Origin: Volvox africanus
Taxonomy: Eukaryota > Chlorophyta > Chlorophyceae > Chlamydomonadales > Volvocaceae
Length of the DNA: 64,000 nucleotides
Reading direction: 5' to 3'
NCBI GenBank assembly: GCA_030268105.1
Contig: BSDZ01000016.1
Coordinates: 751,501 to 815,500, forward strand
The position numbers and the translations under genes were made by a program. Numbering within the stretch: the first letter of the stretch is position 1; each line of letters opens with the position of its first letter. The notes beneath the pieces were generated by a model. It made no database searches and was not told the origin of the DNA. It was given only the letters and a program-made list of their open reading frames with translations. Below, one piece after another: positions 37,444-49,613 of the stretch.

Positions 37444-40400
37444 TCACCTATGTTCAATGACGTTCATGATCTGCAGCGGTGACAGACACGCCAAGCCCGC
37501 GGAGGACAGCACGGGGTCGGTGGACATTCCGGTGCGAACCGGGTCACCTCGCGAGTGGGTCGGAGCCAGGGCGGGCTGGGATGCGGTTGAGGGGCTGGTG
37601 GTGGTGGTGGTGGGGGTGGTGGTGGGGGTGGAGGCGATGTTGGTGGAGGGAGCGCCTCCTGTGCGGGCAGCTGGGAGTCAGACACGGTGAGACAAGGATG
37701 GGTGCAGGGAGAGGGAAAGGCAAGACGGTGAAGAGTGGGAGAGAAATGGCGCGGGGTAGATCTGTGCCGCTGAAGAGGGGGAGCGGAGTAAACATCATTG
37801 CTGATCATTGCACACAGTGGTCGGTGACCATCAAAAGCTAATGGGTGAGGTAATGTGGTGAGGTAACCCCTCGAGGATTGGGGTTTGAGGGAAGGAGGGG
37901 AGATGTCGGATATCGCGGGTGTCACGGACCCGCCTGCCCCGAGGTCGGAGGTCGTGTCCGAACGAGGTGACCGGGAAGGGGGGGATGAGTCCCCTGATAG
38001 ATTCGTTGCTCTGGTAGCTGGTAGCATGGGACGAGAGGAGGAAGAGGAAGGAGCTGACGGACGGCGGCACGGGATTTACGACTGGGTCGCTTTCCAGAGG
38101 AGACCACCTTTCCCCCTCTTCCCAGAGAGCTTCCGTAACCCCCTGCAAAAGCGACACCCCCCACGTCCCTACCACACACATGTAGACGTACAGCCGAGCA
38201 GGCCCAAGTGCTTACCCGCCGTCTGCGCCGCCACGGCTGCCGCACTGGCCCTCCTCATCACATCCGCCGCCTCCTCGTCGCTCAGGCACAGCAGCCGAGC
38301 CGCTGCCTGAAGCTCACGGAAGTGCTGACCACCAGCCCCAGCCCCTCCCCCTCCCCCTCCCCCTCCCCCGGCCCCGTTGGCAAGCCGAAGCGCGGCGGCA
38401 GAGAACGACCCGGACCGCGACGTCCCAGCACAACCAGCGCCGCGACGGCTGTACGGCGTAAAGAGCTGCGCCAGGCCCCCTACGTCCGCGGCGAACTGGC
38501 GGGCGCCTGTGTGGACATTTGACATCCGGCATCCGGTTACAAACACGTACGAGGATTGGGCTGAGGCCCGCCACCGAAGCAAGGTGCGGTGTAGGGTATT
38601 TGCCAGGCAGGAGGCTCCTGGTCTGGACGTGCTTGTTGTCAGTGTGTACTACTCCGGTGTGCAAGAGATGTATCACAACCAAAAGCAGGACCTTGAAGAG
38701 GGAAGGGAGAGGGAGTCTGTCTGTCTGTCTGTCTGTCTATGTCTGTCTGTCTGTCTATGTCTGTCTGTCTGTCTGTCTCTATCTCTTGAGGTGGTGGTTC
38801 GGGTCATCCTCCCCCCCAATCCTGTCTTCCTCCCCAGCTGGTTCCTTAGCGCCGAACACGAGCCTGCAAAGCCCGACCGTGTCTCCCTCCCCCTTTTACC
38901 ACCTTCCCCTCCGACCCCGCATCAAAAGGGGTCAACCGCAGATAGCAACCTTCCTTCCGACCAGGCACCTTGTGCACCTCCTCACTAGCTGACCTCGTTC
39001 CTCCGTTCCTCGCGGATCACGCCTCCCCAACCCACCTAGTCCACCCACCTCCCTCCCGGCCACGCTGCGGCCCCCCCGCTCCTCATCGCGCTTTTTTCCC
39101 TGCCCCGCTTCCTCTCACCGGCCCGCGAGAAGCGGCTTTCCGTTGCGATGAAGTTAAACATGAAGCGGTTGATGGACAGAGCGGCACCCCGCCACACGTC
39201 CGCAAATGTGGGTTTGTCGCAGCAGCGTGAGAGCCTCTCCAGGGAGGACTAGGGATGGGTGACGGGGGAGCGCGAAGGAGAGGGAGAGGGAACGGAGGGA
39301 GGGAAGGTGACAGCGTGGCGTCGCATTATTTTACATTCTCCACCCCACTGCATTTACATAACTTTTAAAACTTAAAAACGGAAAAATATACGAGGGAATG
39401 TTGTACATGTGTATGCTGCCGTGCGCTTTACTCGTACATATGCAAGGTGTGGGTTTTGGATTGATGCGGGGGCTGACTGACCGAGAGAGGATGTGGACCA
39501 ACAGTAAACGTAACACTGAATGCCACGAATAAGCGGAGCCTATACGAACTAGCCAACTGTTTTAACCACTCAAACACCCAACCAACAACAACAACTTCCT
39601 CAGCAATGCCCGATAAAGAGGACTGAAGCTCCCTCCAAAACCCCATTGCACACACCCCGATGTGCTCACACCCCCAGCCAGGCCATAGCTTCGACGGCAT
39701 CCAAAATCCACTGCTCAACCCACCTGACCCCACCATACACCCACATCCTACCTGTAAAAACAGAAGCGCGGGGCCGAAGGAGGGCGTAATGGAGGAGGCG
39801 GGTCGAGCCATTCCAAAGAAACCCCCGCTGAAGCTGCCGTTAACGTTATCGTTACCGTTGGCAGCCCCCCCCCCCTCACTGCCGTCGTCTCCCCCCGCGT
39901 CGCTCTCCGGGGTGAAGGGGAATTGCGGGTTGGCCTCAATGGCGTGCCGGTAGGCGACCGAGCACCTGTAGGGTTCCAAGGGAGCCAAGGAGTGGGGAAA
40001 GTGTATGGAGGTGGTTAGCCAAAGATAACTTACAACGGCCAACCACCACGCTAGGCAGCGATAACGCTTATTGTTTGTTGTCAAACCGGTCCATGTACAT
40101 CAATATTATGTGTTTACATATACAAACCGGTCCATGTGTATCTATATCTATACCTATACATGTACGGTGCCTTGTGATAGCTGTCTACACTTTCATTTCA
40201 TTTCATTAGCTCATTAGAGACACCTTTGGGACACACACTCCTTCACGGCGACCTTCATCAGCCACACAACTCCGTTATCATGTGGTGGCCGATGCGGCCT
40301 CATCCGCCACCACAACCCGGTCCCCACACCTGCCGAACCCCAGAGCCAGCTCCCGAGACAGCTTCAGGCAGCCGTCACGATGAAGCCGAGCGAACGACCG

Positions 40401-43400
40401 AAGAGGGTCAGCCAGCACTGGCGGCAACCTCGAAGCGGCGGCGGCGGCAGCGGCAGCGGCACTGCCAGCGGCGGCAGACCCAAGACTGCCAGCCCCGCCG
40501 CCAGTGCCAACAGCCAGCGCCGTCACACCGTCACGCAACGCCACACGCGCAGGCGACGATGTCATGCCGCTCCCGCTGCCTGCCGCCGCCGCCATCATGC
40601 CGCTCCAGATCCCGCCGCCGTTGTCAAGTTTGCCGCCAAGTATGCCGCCGCCTCCGCCGCCGTTTCCGCCACCGCCTCGTTCTGACACGGCAAAGCTGGA
40701 GGATGGCGTGGGGGGGTCGCTGGGGTCGGCGGCAGCCGTGGCGTCATCTAACGCCATTCGGGCGGCCGTGGCGGCGATCTCATCGAGTGCCTCCGCGAGA
40801 GGAGCGAGATCAGTGAGGAGGAGGGACTGGAGATGGTCATCCATAAAGTGGGCCGCGCAAAGGGCCGCGCACACCTGGCCCGAGAGGAGGGGTGTTGGGA
40901 AGTGACCGAAAAGGGGGAACCTCATTTCACTGTACCAAAGGCGATGGGGGAGAAGGGGAGGCAGGGCATCTGCATGCATGAGCTGGGCGGATGAAGCCTG
41001 GCGAATGCGGCGCGGCATAACGGCTGTACGGGAGGGCGGTACGCGGCTCTTCAAAGAACAGCCGCGTGTGAGAGTATGAAGTGCGGTCAGCGGTCGTGAG
41101 GGGGGCTACATCCCGCGCACAGTTCCGCCAGACACATGCACCCCCCCCACCTCACATGCACCCCGACACGCACCAGCAACCCCCCCCTAGCCACCCCTCC
41201 CCGCAAACACACACACACACACATACACACACGTGCGCGCGCACGTACCTTCGGGAGCCCCTCCTCCGACACCACCTCCCCCCGGGATACCGCCTGGTCC
41301 ACCAACCGCCCCAACCGCCGTCGGAGCAGCGACAACATGGGCCTGGAAGCCGTCTCTAAGAATTCACGTTGCCGTACAGGATCTGCCGACAGCCACCTTG
41401 CGCAACAATTGATGCAAGGTCAAGAAGGTTAAGAGTCGGATGGAGTGGGCAAAGCAAAAGGCCAGATAACCTGCAGCTGGCCCAAAGGCTCCAGAGCTGT
41501 AATGTGATGTGATGTGATGTGATGTCACAAATATACAATGGATATGAGTGAGGGAGAGGGGTGTTTAGGGGCTGCGCGCGATTGGAACGATGCAGACACC
41601 CGTTTGCCCCCTTCCTGTTTCTACCCTACCCCCTACCCCTCACCCATCCCCGGCCTGACATTGTCTCCTCCTCCCCACTCGTGCCCCTCCCCCTCCCCTC
41701 GCCTCACTTGGATCTGGCCACCAGCCCGTCCAGCAGCCTTGCAGCCTCCCTCGCGAGCAGCGGCGGCCAGGTATCTCTCTGCCAGGGCGGGGGGCCCCCG
41801 CCGCTGCCGCTGATGCTACTGCTGGGGCGCAGACCGGAGCTCAGCTCGTCGAGTCCCCCTCCCCCCAGGGCCTGAGCAGCCGCCTGGACGAGGCCGTTAC
41901 CGAGCGGGGGGGCAACAGCGCTCGGCGGAACGATGGGGAAGCCGTAGAAGGGGATTGGTACGGCAATGCTCACATCGGAGCCTGCCAAGAGTAAACAGTA
42001 CGTTGCGGCACACAGCGGTACAATGTACGGTGCATGGCAACATACATCGGGTCAGGAAATACTCACACACACACCATCGTAACTAACTCTTTTAACCTCT
42101 TTACATTTGCGGCCGGGTCTCACGAGCAACGTCCTGAGCTGCAACTCCGTCCCGGGCAATACCGATCTTAGGATTGGGTATTAGCGGTGATGGTGATGGG
42201 GGTGATGGTGATGGGGGTGATGGTGATGGGGGTGATGGGGGTGAGGGTGATGGTGACATCCAACACCTGACACCTGACATATAGGGCAGAGCCGGGCAGG
42301 TCATATATTCCAGCTCCCGAGTCCAGGGAGGCGGGAACACTCCCCGATCAGGACGGGATGGGAGGTGATTTCGCGGTGCCGTTGTCGGGTTCCAGGATCC
42401 AGGAATTCAAATCCAAACCCACCTCTTCCGCCGGCGCCAACGACGAGTCATCATACGCCACCGCTTCAGCCGCCCTAAGCGCCGCCGCCCCCTCCGCCTC
42501 GGCCCAGGCCTGTAGAAGGGACGGCAGCGCCGCCGCCGCCGCGTCGGCGTTTCCTCGAGCTAAATGGCCGGCGGCCGTAGCTGACGGCCTCGCCGCCGCC
42601 GCCACGTAGCGGGCGTGCATGTCGGCGGTGCCGCTGGCGGTGGGGTCGAATTGGTCGCATGCGCGGCGTCGTTGGAGGACTGCGGGCGGGCGGGGTGAGG
42701 CATTGCTTGATCAGGCAATGGTAGACAGCAAGCCTATCTGGGTAGCTTAGGGGGGTCTCACAGCACAGCATAAAACGATGTACAGCAACATACGGTACTG
42801 TACAGCAGTCTACAGCAATTCATGGTAATGTACAGGCTTCCTGCCTTCATTCTGCTGTTTATAATTAGCCGTGCTTATTCAAGTTCGTCAAGGTGAGATC
42901 TTAAAGCAGCCGAGTGGATTCAGAATCAGGCTAGCTCAGTGGGAAGCACCCAGACGTACGGCGATTGCATTCCCAGCCACGATTGGATAGCTCCGGCCCC
43001 CCGACCCTCCCGCCCCGTTCAAGATCCTCATCGCCCCAGCCCAGCCCAGCCCAGCCCAGCCCAGCCCAGCCCAGCCCAGCCCAGCCCAGCCCAGCCCAGC
43101 CCAGCCTAGCCCAGCCCAGCCCAGCCCAGCCCAGAACCAGGATACACAATCCACCTTCTTCGGGGGTGGGTTAGCTCCAGCCCACAATTCCCATCTCATT
43201 GGCTGCATCGCCCAGGTGGTGGTGGTGGTGGTTCGCCATTACCGTGTGTGCTTCTCAACAGCAGCAGTATCCCAACAGCTACTAGGTCCATACTTATATT
43301 CGCCTTGCACAACCGCCCCTGGAGCAGTTGCGGCTGCCTCCCCCCGGGGTGTGTATATGGATACACACCCGCGATGAAGGTGCATCCCTCCCGCCGTCAC

Positions 43401-46400
43401 CTCCTCACCTGCCGCACCCGCCGATGATGCCGCCGCCAACATCGCCTGCGCCTTCGCAGCGTCCGCCTCAACACGGGGACCTGTGGCCCCCAAGAGAGGC
43501 AGCAAGGCAATATCGTACGCCGCAGAGGCGTCCATAAGGCCCAGCAACAGTGCGTCGGCTTCCTCCGCGGCGGCCGCTGTGCCGCCGGCACCGTTGGCCT
43601 GCACCGACGTTGCATCGATGGCGGCGTCTCCCACGTCTTCCGGTTTCTGCTTTCTTAGCTCCAAAATGGCAGGTATCCGCAGCTCCATGAGCAGGTCTAG
43701 CACCGCCTGTTGAAGCGCCCTATGGTGGGGTGTGTGTGGTGGTGGGAGGGGGAAAGCAGGAGGGTGGTGGCTAATGGCCCCAATAGCTCTGAACTCGAAG
43801 GGGGGTTATTTCAGTCATTTGAATAATAATTTCCGAATAATAATTCAGAACACGGGACCCAACGCATCGCACATCACATTCTCTAAAGTGAACTCTCCCG
43901 CTTCTCACCCACTCCACCCTCCCCTCCAGCCACCCTCCTCATTCACTCGCGGGCGGTCCAGCCCCGACTGCTCCTGCTTCCCTCCAGCTCCGCAAAGCGA
44001 AGGGAGCTGCCACTCGTCTCCTCGTCCTCCCCCCCTGCCAAGCCCCCCCCCGCCCATCTGGTTCAACGGTTCGCTACCAAGCAATCGCAACCCCAACCCC
44101 TCGCCCACCCTGGAGCCTTGTGACCGCTCATTGGACAAGCGCGCAAAATACCCAAGGCAACAACCACCCACCCGCCCAGCCCCCCCTCCCGGCCTCCCCT
44201 CACGTCCCATACCCACACCCACCTAATCTGCACCCGGGAACCCACCCATCCATCTTTCTCTTTCTCACACAAACATATACGCCAGCCACCCGCCGTACCT
44301 GGCGAACTCAGCCGGCATGTTATAATGGGGCTTAAGCTGCAGACACGCCAGCATGTCATCCATGGGTACCAACGCATGGCCGTGCTGCCGTATAAATCCA
44401 AGTACGGTGTCGTACAGCCAGGCCGGTCGGTCAAGGCGCCCGATAGGAGCAGCTGCGAGTCGGGTGCGCAAATACACACTTATACATACGTGGAAACTAA
44501 GCAAGCGATTACGCCACATGCCATGATGAATAGGTAGAGGGCGCGGTAAAGAGTACACACTCATGCGACCCCCGAGGCTCTCCTGGTGCCAAAAGAAGCA
44601 AATTGACGTTCCCACGGCCCTTCCTAGACTTCCCCTCGTTTCTATGCCCTCCCCCCCCCTCCTCCTCCTCCTCCTCCCGCCGCACCCGGATGAAAATGGG
44701 CGCGCAGCTTCGCCGCAACAGGCTTCGCAAGTACCTGTCATACGGTTCACAGCACGGGCAAGGAAAGGGTATAAGGCTCTGGCTGCCGTACGCGCTATAC
44801 ACGGGTATGTGAGCAACCCCGCCCCCTTGCGGACTACACCCCGAGGGTCAATGGACAGAGAATCGCAGTCCCCTCGCGCCCTGCCTCTCCTGGTTGCGTA
44901 GCCGTGTGCGATTTCAACCCGCAATCACCTGGCGCATCTCTGTGCAACAGCCTACAGCCGGACGAGTAAGGGCCCCGTACACAAACATATAGCTGTCAGT
45001 AAGTACTACGCGGCCCCCTCCTGATCCCTTCCTCTTGCCCTCCCTCATCACCCCTCCCTCACCGCCCCTCCCCGTATGCTGGGTTCATCAGTGTCTCTGC
45101 GGGAGCCGCTGGCGTTGCTCTGCAGGTAAGCACTGCCGTCCGGCGTTCACGTTGTCTTGTCATCCCGATAAGCCCCTCCATTTTGATAGTTCAGAAGCGT
45201 CAGCGCCGGGAGCACGTCGCTCCACCTCTCCCTCTTCCTCTCCTCAACTCAATTTCCCACAGCCCCAGGCCCCTCTGTCCCGCGATCCCGCCCGCACCTG
45301 AACCGCCCACAGCAGCGGCATGGGGCTGGCGGCTGGGGCGCCTTCCTCGTCCCCTCCATCCCCACCGGACTTCGCAACCTGTTCGGTTGCGTGGCCCGGG
45401 CCCAAGGGCGGCAAGCAAGCAAGGCAAAGCTCAAGTTCCTCCCGCCTGTCCTCCAGACGACCCACTTGACCAGCAAACAAGGCAACCCCTGAAAACGACA
45501 TACTTAGGGTATCGGAGGGTATCGGTTAATGGCTTACTCTACCCGGGTGCGAGCTTCACTCCGCTTGCCTTATGGCAGTTCGGACTGTTGGTTGCTCCCT
45601 CCCCCCTTCGCCCGCGACCCCACCATCCGGGAGCCCAGCGCTGGCGGGACCAGGCGCCCGCAGCCTCGGCTCGTCGTGTAAGGACTCACGGGTCATGCCT
45701 TGCAACCTCCATCTGACTGTCACTGAAGATATGGCCCTGGTCGCGCTTGTAATCACGTTCAATGATTCAATCCATCTCTCTCTTACACACAAACGGCTCC
45801 ACACGAAAGCACGTACACACATATACACATGAACATGCGCACTCGCGCGCACCTGTCCCTCCAGCAGTTGACGGAAGGCAGTGTGATGCTCCACAGCCAT
45901 TTGGTAATGCGTCAGAGCCGTCAGGACACCCGCCTGGGAAGGTGAGGTGAGGTGCGGGCAGGGCAGGGCAGGGGTGCGAGCAAGAGTCCGTATGCGGGCG
46001 AGGAGCACGAGTGGGTACGCCAGGAGGGGGGCCGGAGACGCAGCTGGGGAATGGAAACTAAATTTTCGGCCTTTATTAGAACCTACGGCTTTTAGCTATC
46101 TATTCACACGTACTTCGGCTGTATTACTAATCTGCATGCTGGAAACACACACAGGAACGCATATACACACAGATATGCATGTGCATTCACACACTTCATC
46201 CCCACCCCGCTCGCACCAGTCTCCGGGCCTGCAAAGGGTGCATATCAAAGCCAGCGAACGCCGCATCGCCGCCACTTCCCGACCCCTCTCTGTCGCCACC
46301 GGCACCTCCGCCGCCCTCAGCCAGCGGAGGGGGCCACTGAACGAGCTCCATAAGCGCCTCCGCCTCCTGGGAGCGGGGGAGAAGCCAGAGGGGTGTGTGT

Positions 46401-48855
46401 GTGTGTGTGTGTTGCATACCTAACCGGGCCTGGCTCGGTGTCCAAGGGCTGCTACGCCTGGCCCCCCTTAACAATAAGACCGCCGAAGCACTGACCCCGG
46501 CCCTCAACGGGAGATAAGGGCGGCGTGATGGGCAAATATCTCCCCAATGGCGATCATCCGATGGCGTGCCGGTGTGTGTATGTGTGTTTATGCCTTAAGG
46601 CGGGCTCCCTCACCGTCAACGTGCGGCTTGCCTATGGCATCTGGCATTCACGCAACATGCCCTCAACCTCCCAACCTTTCAATGCCATTGCCCTCGCTTT
46701 CTCTGAGCCCTCATTCCTAAATCCCTTTCCACCCTCCACCCTCCAGCCTCCAGGCTTCTGCTACTGATGCCACATTCCTCCTCGCCTCCTCACCTTGTGG
46801 AGGCGGCTGCGCAGCCCCGACCCCACGCGGTCCAACTTCTGGGCCAACGGCACCAGCAGCTGCTCGCCAGCGGGCCCCAGCGGCCCTCCAGCCGCTACAG
46901 ACGTGGAGGACACCCCACTAGCGGGCTGCAAGTCCAGCACCTCCTGTTATACGTGGCCAGATAAGGCCCAATAATAAGATGATAATTTTGCACCAACATG
47001 CGATGAAAAGAAGGGTCCGTACGGATTAAAGGATGTATGGATATCCGGCGATTGGAATAGTGGTGGTACTAGTAATATAAAAGGGCGAACAATGCTGTCT
47101 GAAGCTCCTCCATCAATTAGAGGCACTGCCTATGTGGAATAACCTGATTTCCTTTCCTATTCACCTCTGCTCAGGCGGTGTAAAGTCCGATCTACTCGCC
47201 TTCCCCCCCGGGCTGGTTTGGGGGGCTGGTCGATGGGTGGGGTGAGGGCACTTTGTTTAAAGGAACAGGGGTTCGGGAGGAGGTTCACGCGCATGGCAGC
47301 GCCAGCGGTCAGCTATCAGCCTTCGCGTTTCCCACTTTAATGAACCCAGGAACTTTCACACGCGGTTCTGGTTTTCGCCGCCACCAGCATCCAGAAGACC
47401 AGTAGAGAACTTCATTACGGAGCCTACTGATGTATTTCCGGCTTTTATTCGCGGTGGCCATGGCGGCTAGCTAGTTTAGGTCCAAACGTTTTCACCTTCT
47501 CTATTTTGGACGGAACTAGATGTCGCCCCCACCATATCGGAATAGTCATACTTAACAGCAGCGTCTACAGCGGTATCATGTCTTATTATTCGCCTTCCCG
47601 CCCTCCCCTCCCCTCCCCTCCCTTCCCCTCCCTCCCTCCCTCACCTTTACCAGTGCGGCCGCGGGGCTCCCCGCTAGCTCTGTCATCCGCTCCAAATACC
47701 TCCGCGCCTCCGCTACAGCCGCCGTAACGCCGTATGCTGCTGTCACAAACTCAGTCTCCGCCGCCGCCGCCGCCGCCGCTTCATTCGCATCCTTGTATAC
47801 CTCCGTCACCGGCAAGGAAAGAGCCTCAAAATTCGCGCATGCGCGGGCGGCTTCACGAATTGCCTCCGCAGCGACCTGCGACGGGCACCATGCGCTCATT
47901 GAGGCACCGAAGCCCTTCAACATACACGTACACGTACGCATGGCTCATCATGGCGACTCATTTTTAACCTGCACACCTTGAGTGATAACAAATATTGCCT
48001 CACAGTCCCCGCCACGTCCATCGCCGTGACGAGCCCCGAAACGTCGTCAGGGATTGAATCTGCCGGCAAGCCACTCGCCACACCACCCGCACTGCCGTGA
48101 CGTGATGAGGCGTTGTACGGTGTGCTGCTACCGTACGATGTGTCCAGGGAGGCCAGGGCCGCCGCGGCGTACTGAGATACCCATGAACGGTACTGCTGCC
48201 GCTGTTCTCGGAGCTGTAGCAGCGCACCCTCCGGGTCCGCCGACAAAGCGTACGATGACGCATCATCAGCGGCGGCGGCAGCATGGCCACGGCCACCGTG
48301 CCCATCGTCCACGGTATAGTTATGGCCGCCGTTAGCCGCGTTGTACGTGGCGAAGGCGGCAGCGGAGGCAGGATCGTCTACTTCTACAGCTTCCGGGTCG
48401 TTGCCACCATCGCCGCCAACCATGCACGAGTAAGCGCCACCAGCGCTGTAGCTGTCTCCAGCGAAGAGCTGGCTCTGACGCTGGTTATGGTTGTAGCCAT
48501 GCGCGTAAGTTGAGCTCGGAACAATGGAGTCGCCCTCGACATCCTCCACAGTAACGGCCCCCTGATGATCCATGTTGCCGGCTTCCGCTGCGATGCCGGC
48601 AGGGCGTGTTTCATGCCTCATGGATGTGGCCCAACGAATGGCAGTGCTTTTACCCTCAAGTAGCGGGAGTGGGAGCGGCGTTGTGGCCGCACAACGGCAC
48701 GATTGTTGGATGGGCCGTGAAGATGACGCAAGGGGATAAGCCCAAGCTGTGAAGGGATGACTGGCGCAGTCAATCGGGAACCCGGTCAAGGGCCTTTGGT
48801 AATACGGACGCCCTCTTGGCGTCCAGGCTGAGGTGGATGTGCCCGAAACTAGCAC
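37444..48855 (-). CDS. RINT1: RINT1/MAG2 family vesicle-tether subunit
   Basis: Exons: 48855-48004, 47875-47645, 46943-46794, 46366-46217, 45933-45853, one ending near 45605 (start unclear), 45488-45298, 44734-44686, 44452-44299, 43719-43409, 42679-42423, 41981-41708, 41342-41249, 40874-40330, 39965-39752, 39248-39119, 38506-38216, 37658-37444. The C-terminal half matches RINT1/Tip20/MAG2 in order: VLAKPVAAKLRAHFHP, RLDRPAWLYDTVLGFI, PMLSLLRRRLGRLVDQAV, HFMDDHLQSLLLTDLAPLAE, FADVWRGAALSINRFMFNFI, and FRELQAAARLLCLSDEEA. The family tethers Golgi-derived vesicles at the ER (Dsl1/NRZ complex). It is about 1,400 residues against about 790 in human, through Ala/Gly-rich insertions and a long N-terminus. 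Met at 48621 or 48573 may be the true start. Three points are unsettled: the exon ending near 45605, the donor after 42423, and whether TGA at 37446-37444 is the end or is spliced out by the donor overlapping it. Confidence 0.82.
38715..38783. repeat. GTCT/GTCTAT microsatellite
   Basis: Tetranucleotide GTCT runs interrupted by TATG, in a RINT1 intron. Confidence 0.9.
42186..42265. repeat. TGGTGATGGGGG tandem repeat
   Basis: Repeats of GGTGATGGTGATGG with G-run variants, in the RINT1 intron between exons 42423 and 41981. Confidence 0.85.
42929..42985 (+). other. tRNA-like A box / weak B box (possible SINE head)
   Basis: GGCTAGCTCAGTGGGAAGC fits a tRNA A box (TRGCNNAGYNGG); GATTGCATTCC about 31 bases on is a B box with about three mismatches. 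The flanks do not form an acceptor stem, so this is not a functional tRNA. It lies in a RINT1 intron beside the CCCAG array. Confidence 0.3.
43035..43134. repeat. CCCAG pentanucleotide array (20 units)
   Basis: Twenty tandem CCCAG units with a single CCTAG variant, in a RINT1 intron. On the transcribed strand it reads CTGGG repeats. Confidence 0.95.
47283..47596 (+). repeat. Dispersed repeat R1, copy d (longest)
   Basis: About 314 bases, in an intron of the minus-strand RINT1 gene just before exon 47645-47875. The 5' half matches copy a, and the 3' third matches copies b and c, so it joins the family together. No open frame; no clear terminal inverted repeats or target duplication. Confidence 0.75.
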
Positions 48856-49613
48856 AACTCTGATATGCTACCCTTGTACCGATTGTTAACGCCAGTCTGT
48901 CCTAAAAATCTGCAACAGATAGCAACGGACGAGGCATCGTGTGCGATGTATATGTTCCTTTCGGGCAAAGCGTGGGGCCAATTGAGTTGCGATGCTTTTA
49001 TCGTGTCAATATATTAACGTTTTGTGTGCTGTGATCGGAGGTAGTCAGCCAAGCACGAACTCACCTGTGCAGTAGCTACTTCACCCGATCAGTTTGGTCA
49101 GCAACAACGTCACACGTAAATCAATATGGTGATAACCTCATGGATATAGCTTGGATATCATAAATACTATTAATCACCTAGTTTTATTACGCGCACATCG
49201 TCGCGGGGCGCAAGATTCTCACGGCATACCATATCATCATCCGACCGTCGACATCTCCATTACTCTGAAGCAATAAGTTGACTTCTTATCCAATGAACAA
49301 ATGAGTTCCGTGGGAGGAGCCTTGGCGCTCGAGCATTGTACGGGAGCTAACTGTTTCTTTCATGACATGAAGCACATTTCGTTACATATTCACAACCAAG
49401 CTTTGGATTTTATGCTGATGTATCTGCATGATGTATACGATTAATGAAAACTTAACAGAGGTCATATGCTCACGAAGTTGTAGGTCCGAGCTGGTGTAGG
49501 GTAAGACCCGATTTTCAGGCCGTATTTCCTTTTTAAGTAGAAAAGGGCGTTTTTACGAATGTGTAAAAAATCTTAAGAATAGTCCCGTTACAAATGTCAG
49601 ACTTTCCGGCAGC
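48856..49613. other. Intergenic, likely RINT1 promoter and 5' UTR
   Basis: AT-richer DNA upstream of the RINT1 first exon. No coding sequence recognised. Confidence 0.45.
49588..49592 (-). terminator. Possible poly(A) signal TGTAA of the 49614-50729 gene
   Basis: TGTAA on the minus strand about 22 bases after the TAA stop; a second TGTAA overlaps the stop itself. Confidence 0.3.

Noticed and set aside
42929..42985. Functional tRNA gene
   Set aside because: The B box is poor and no acceptor or anticodon stem forms; reported only as tRNA-like.
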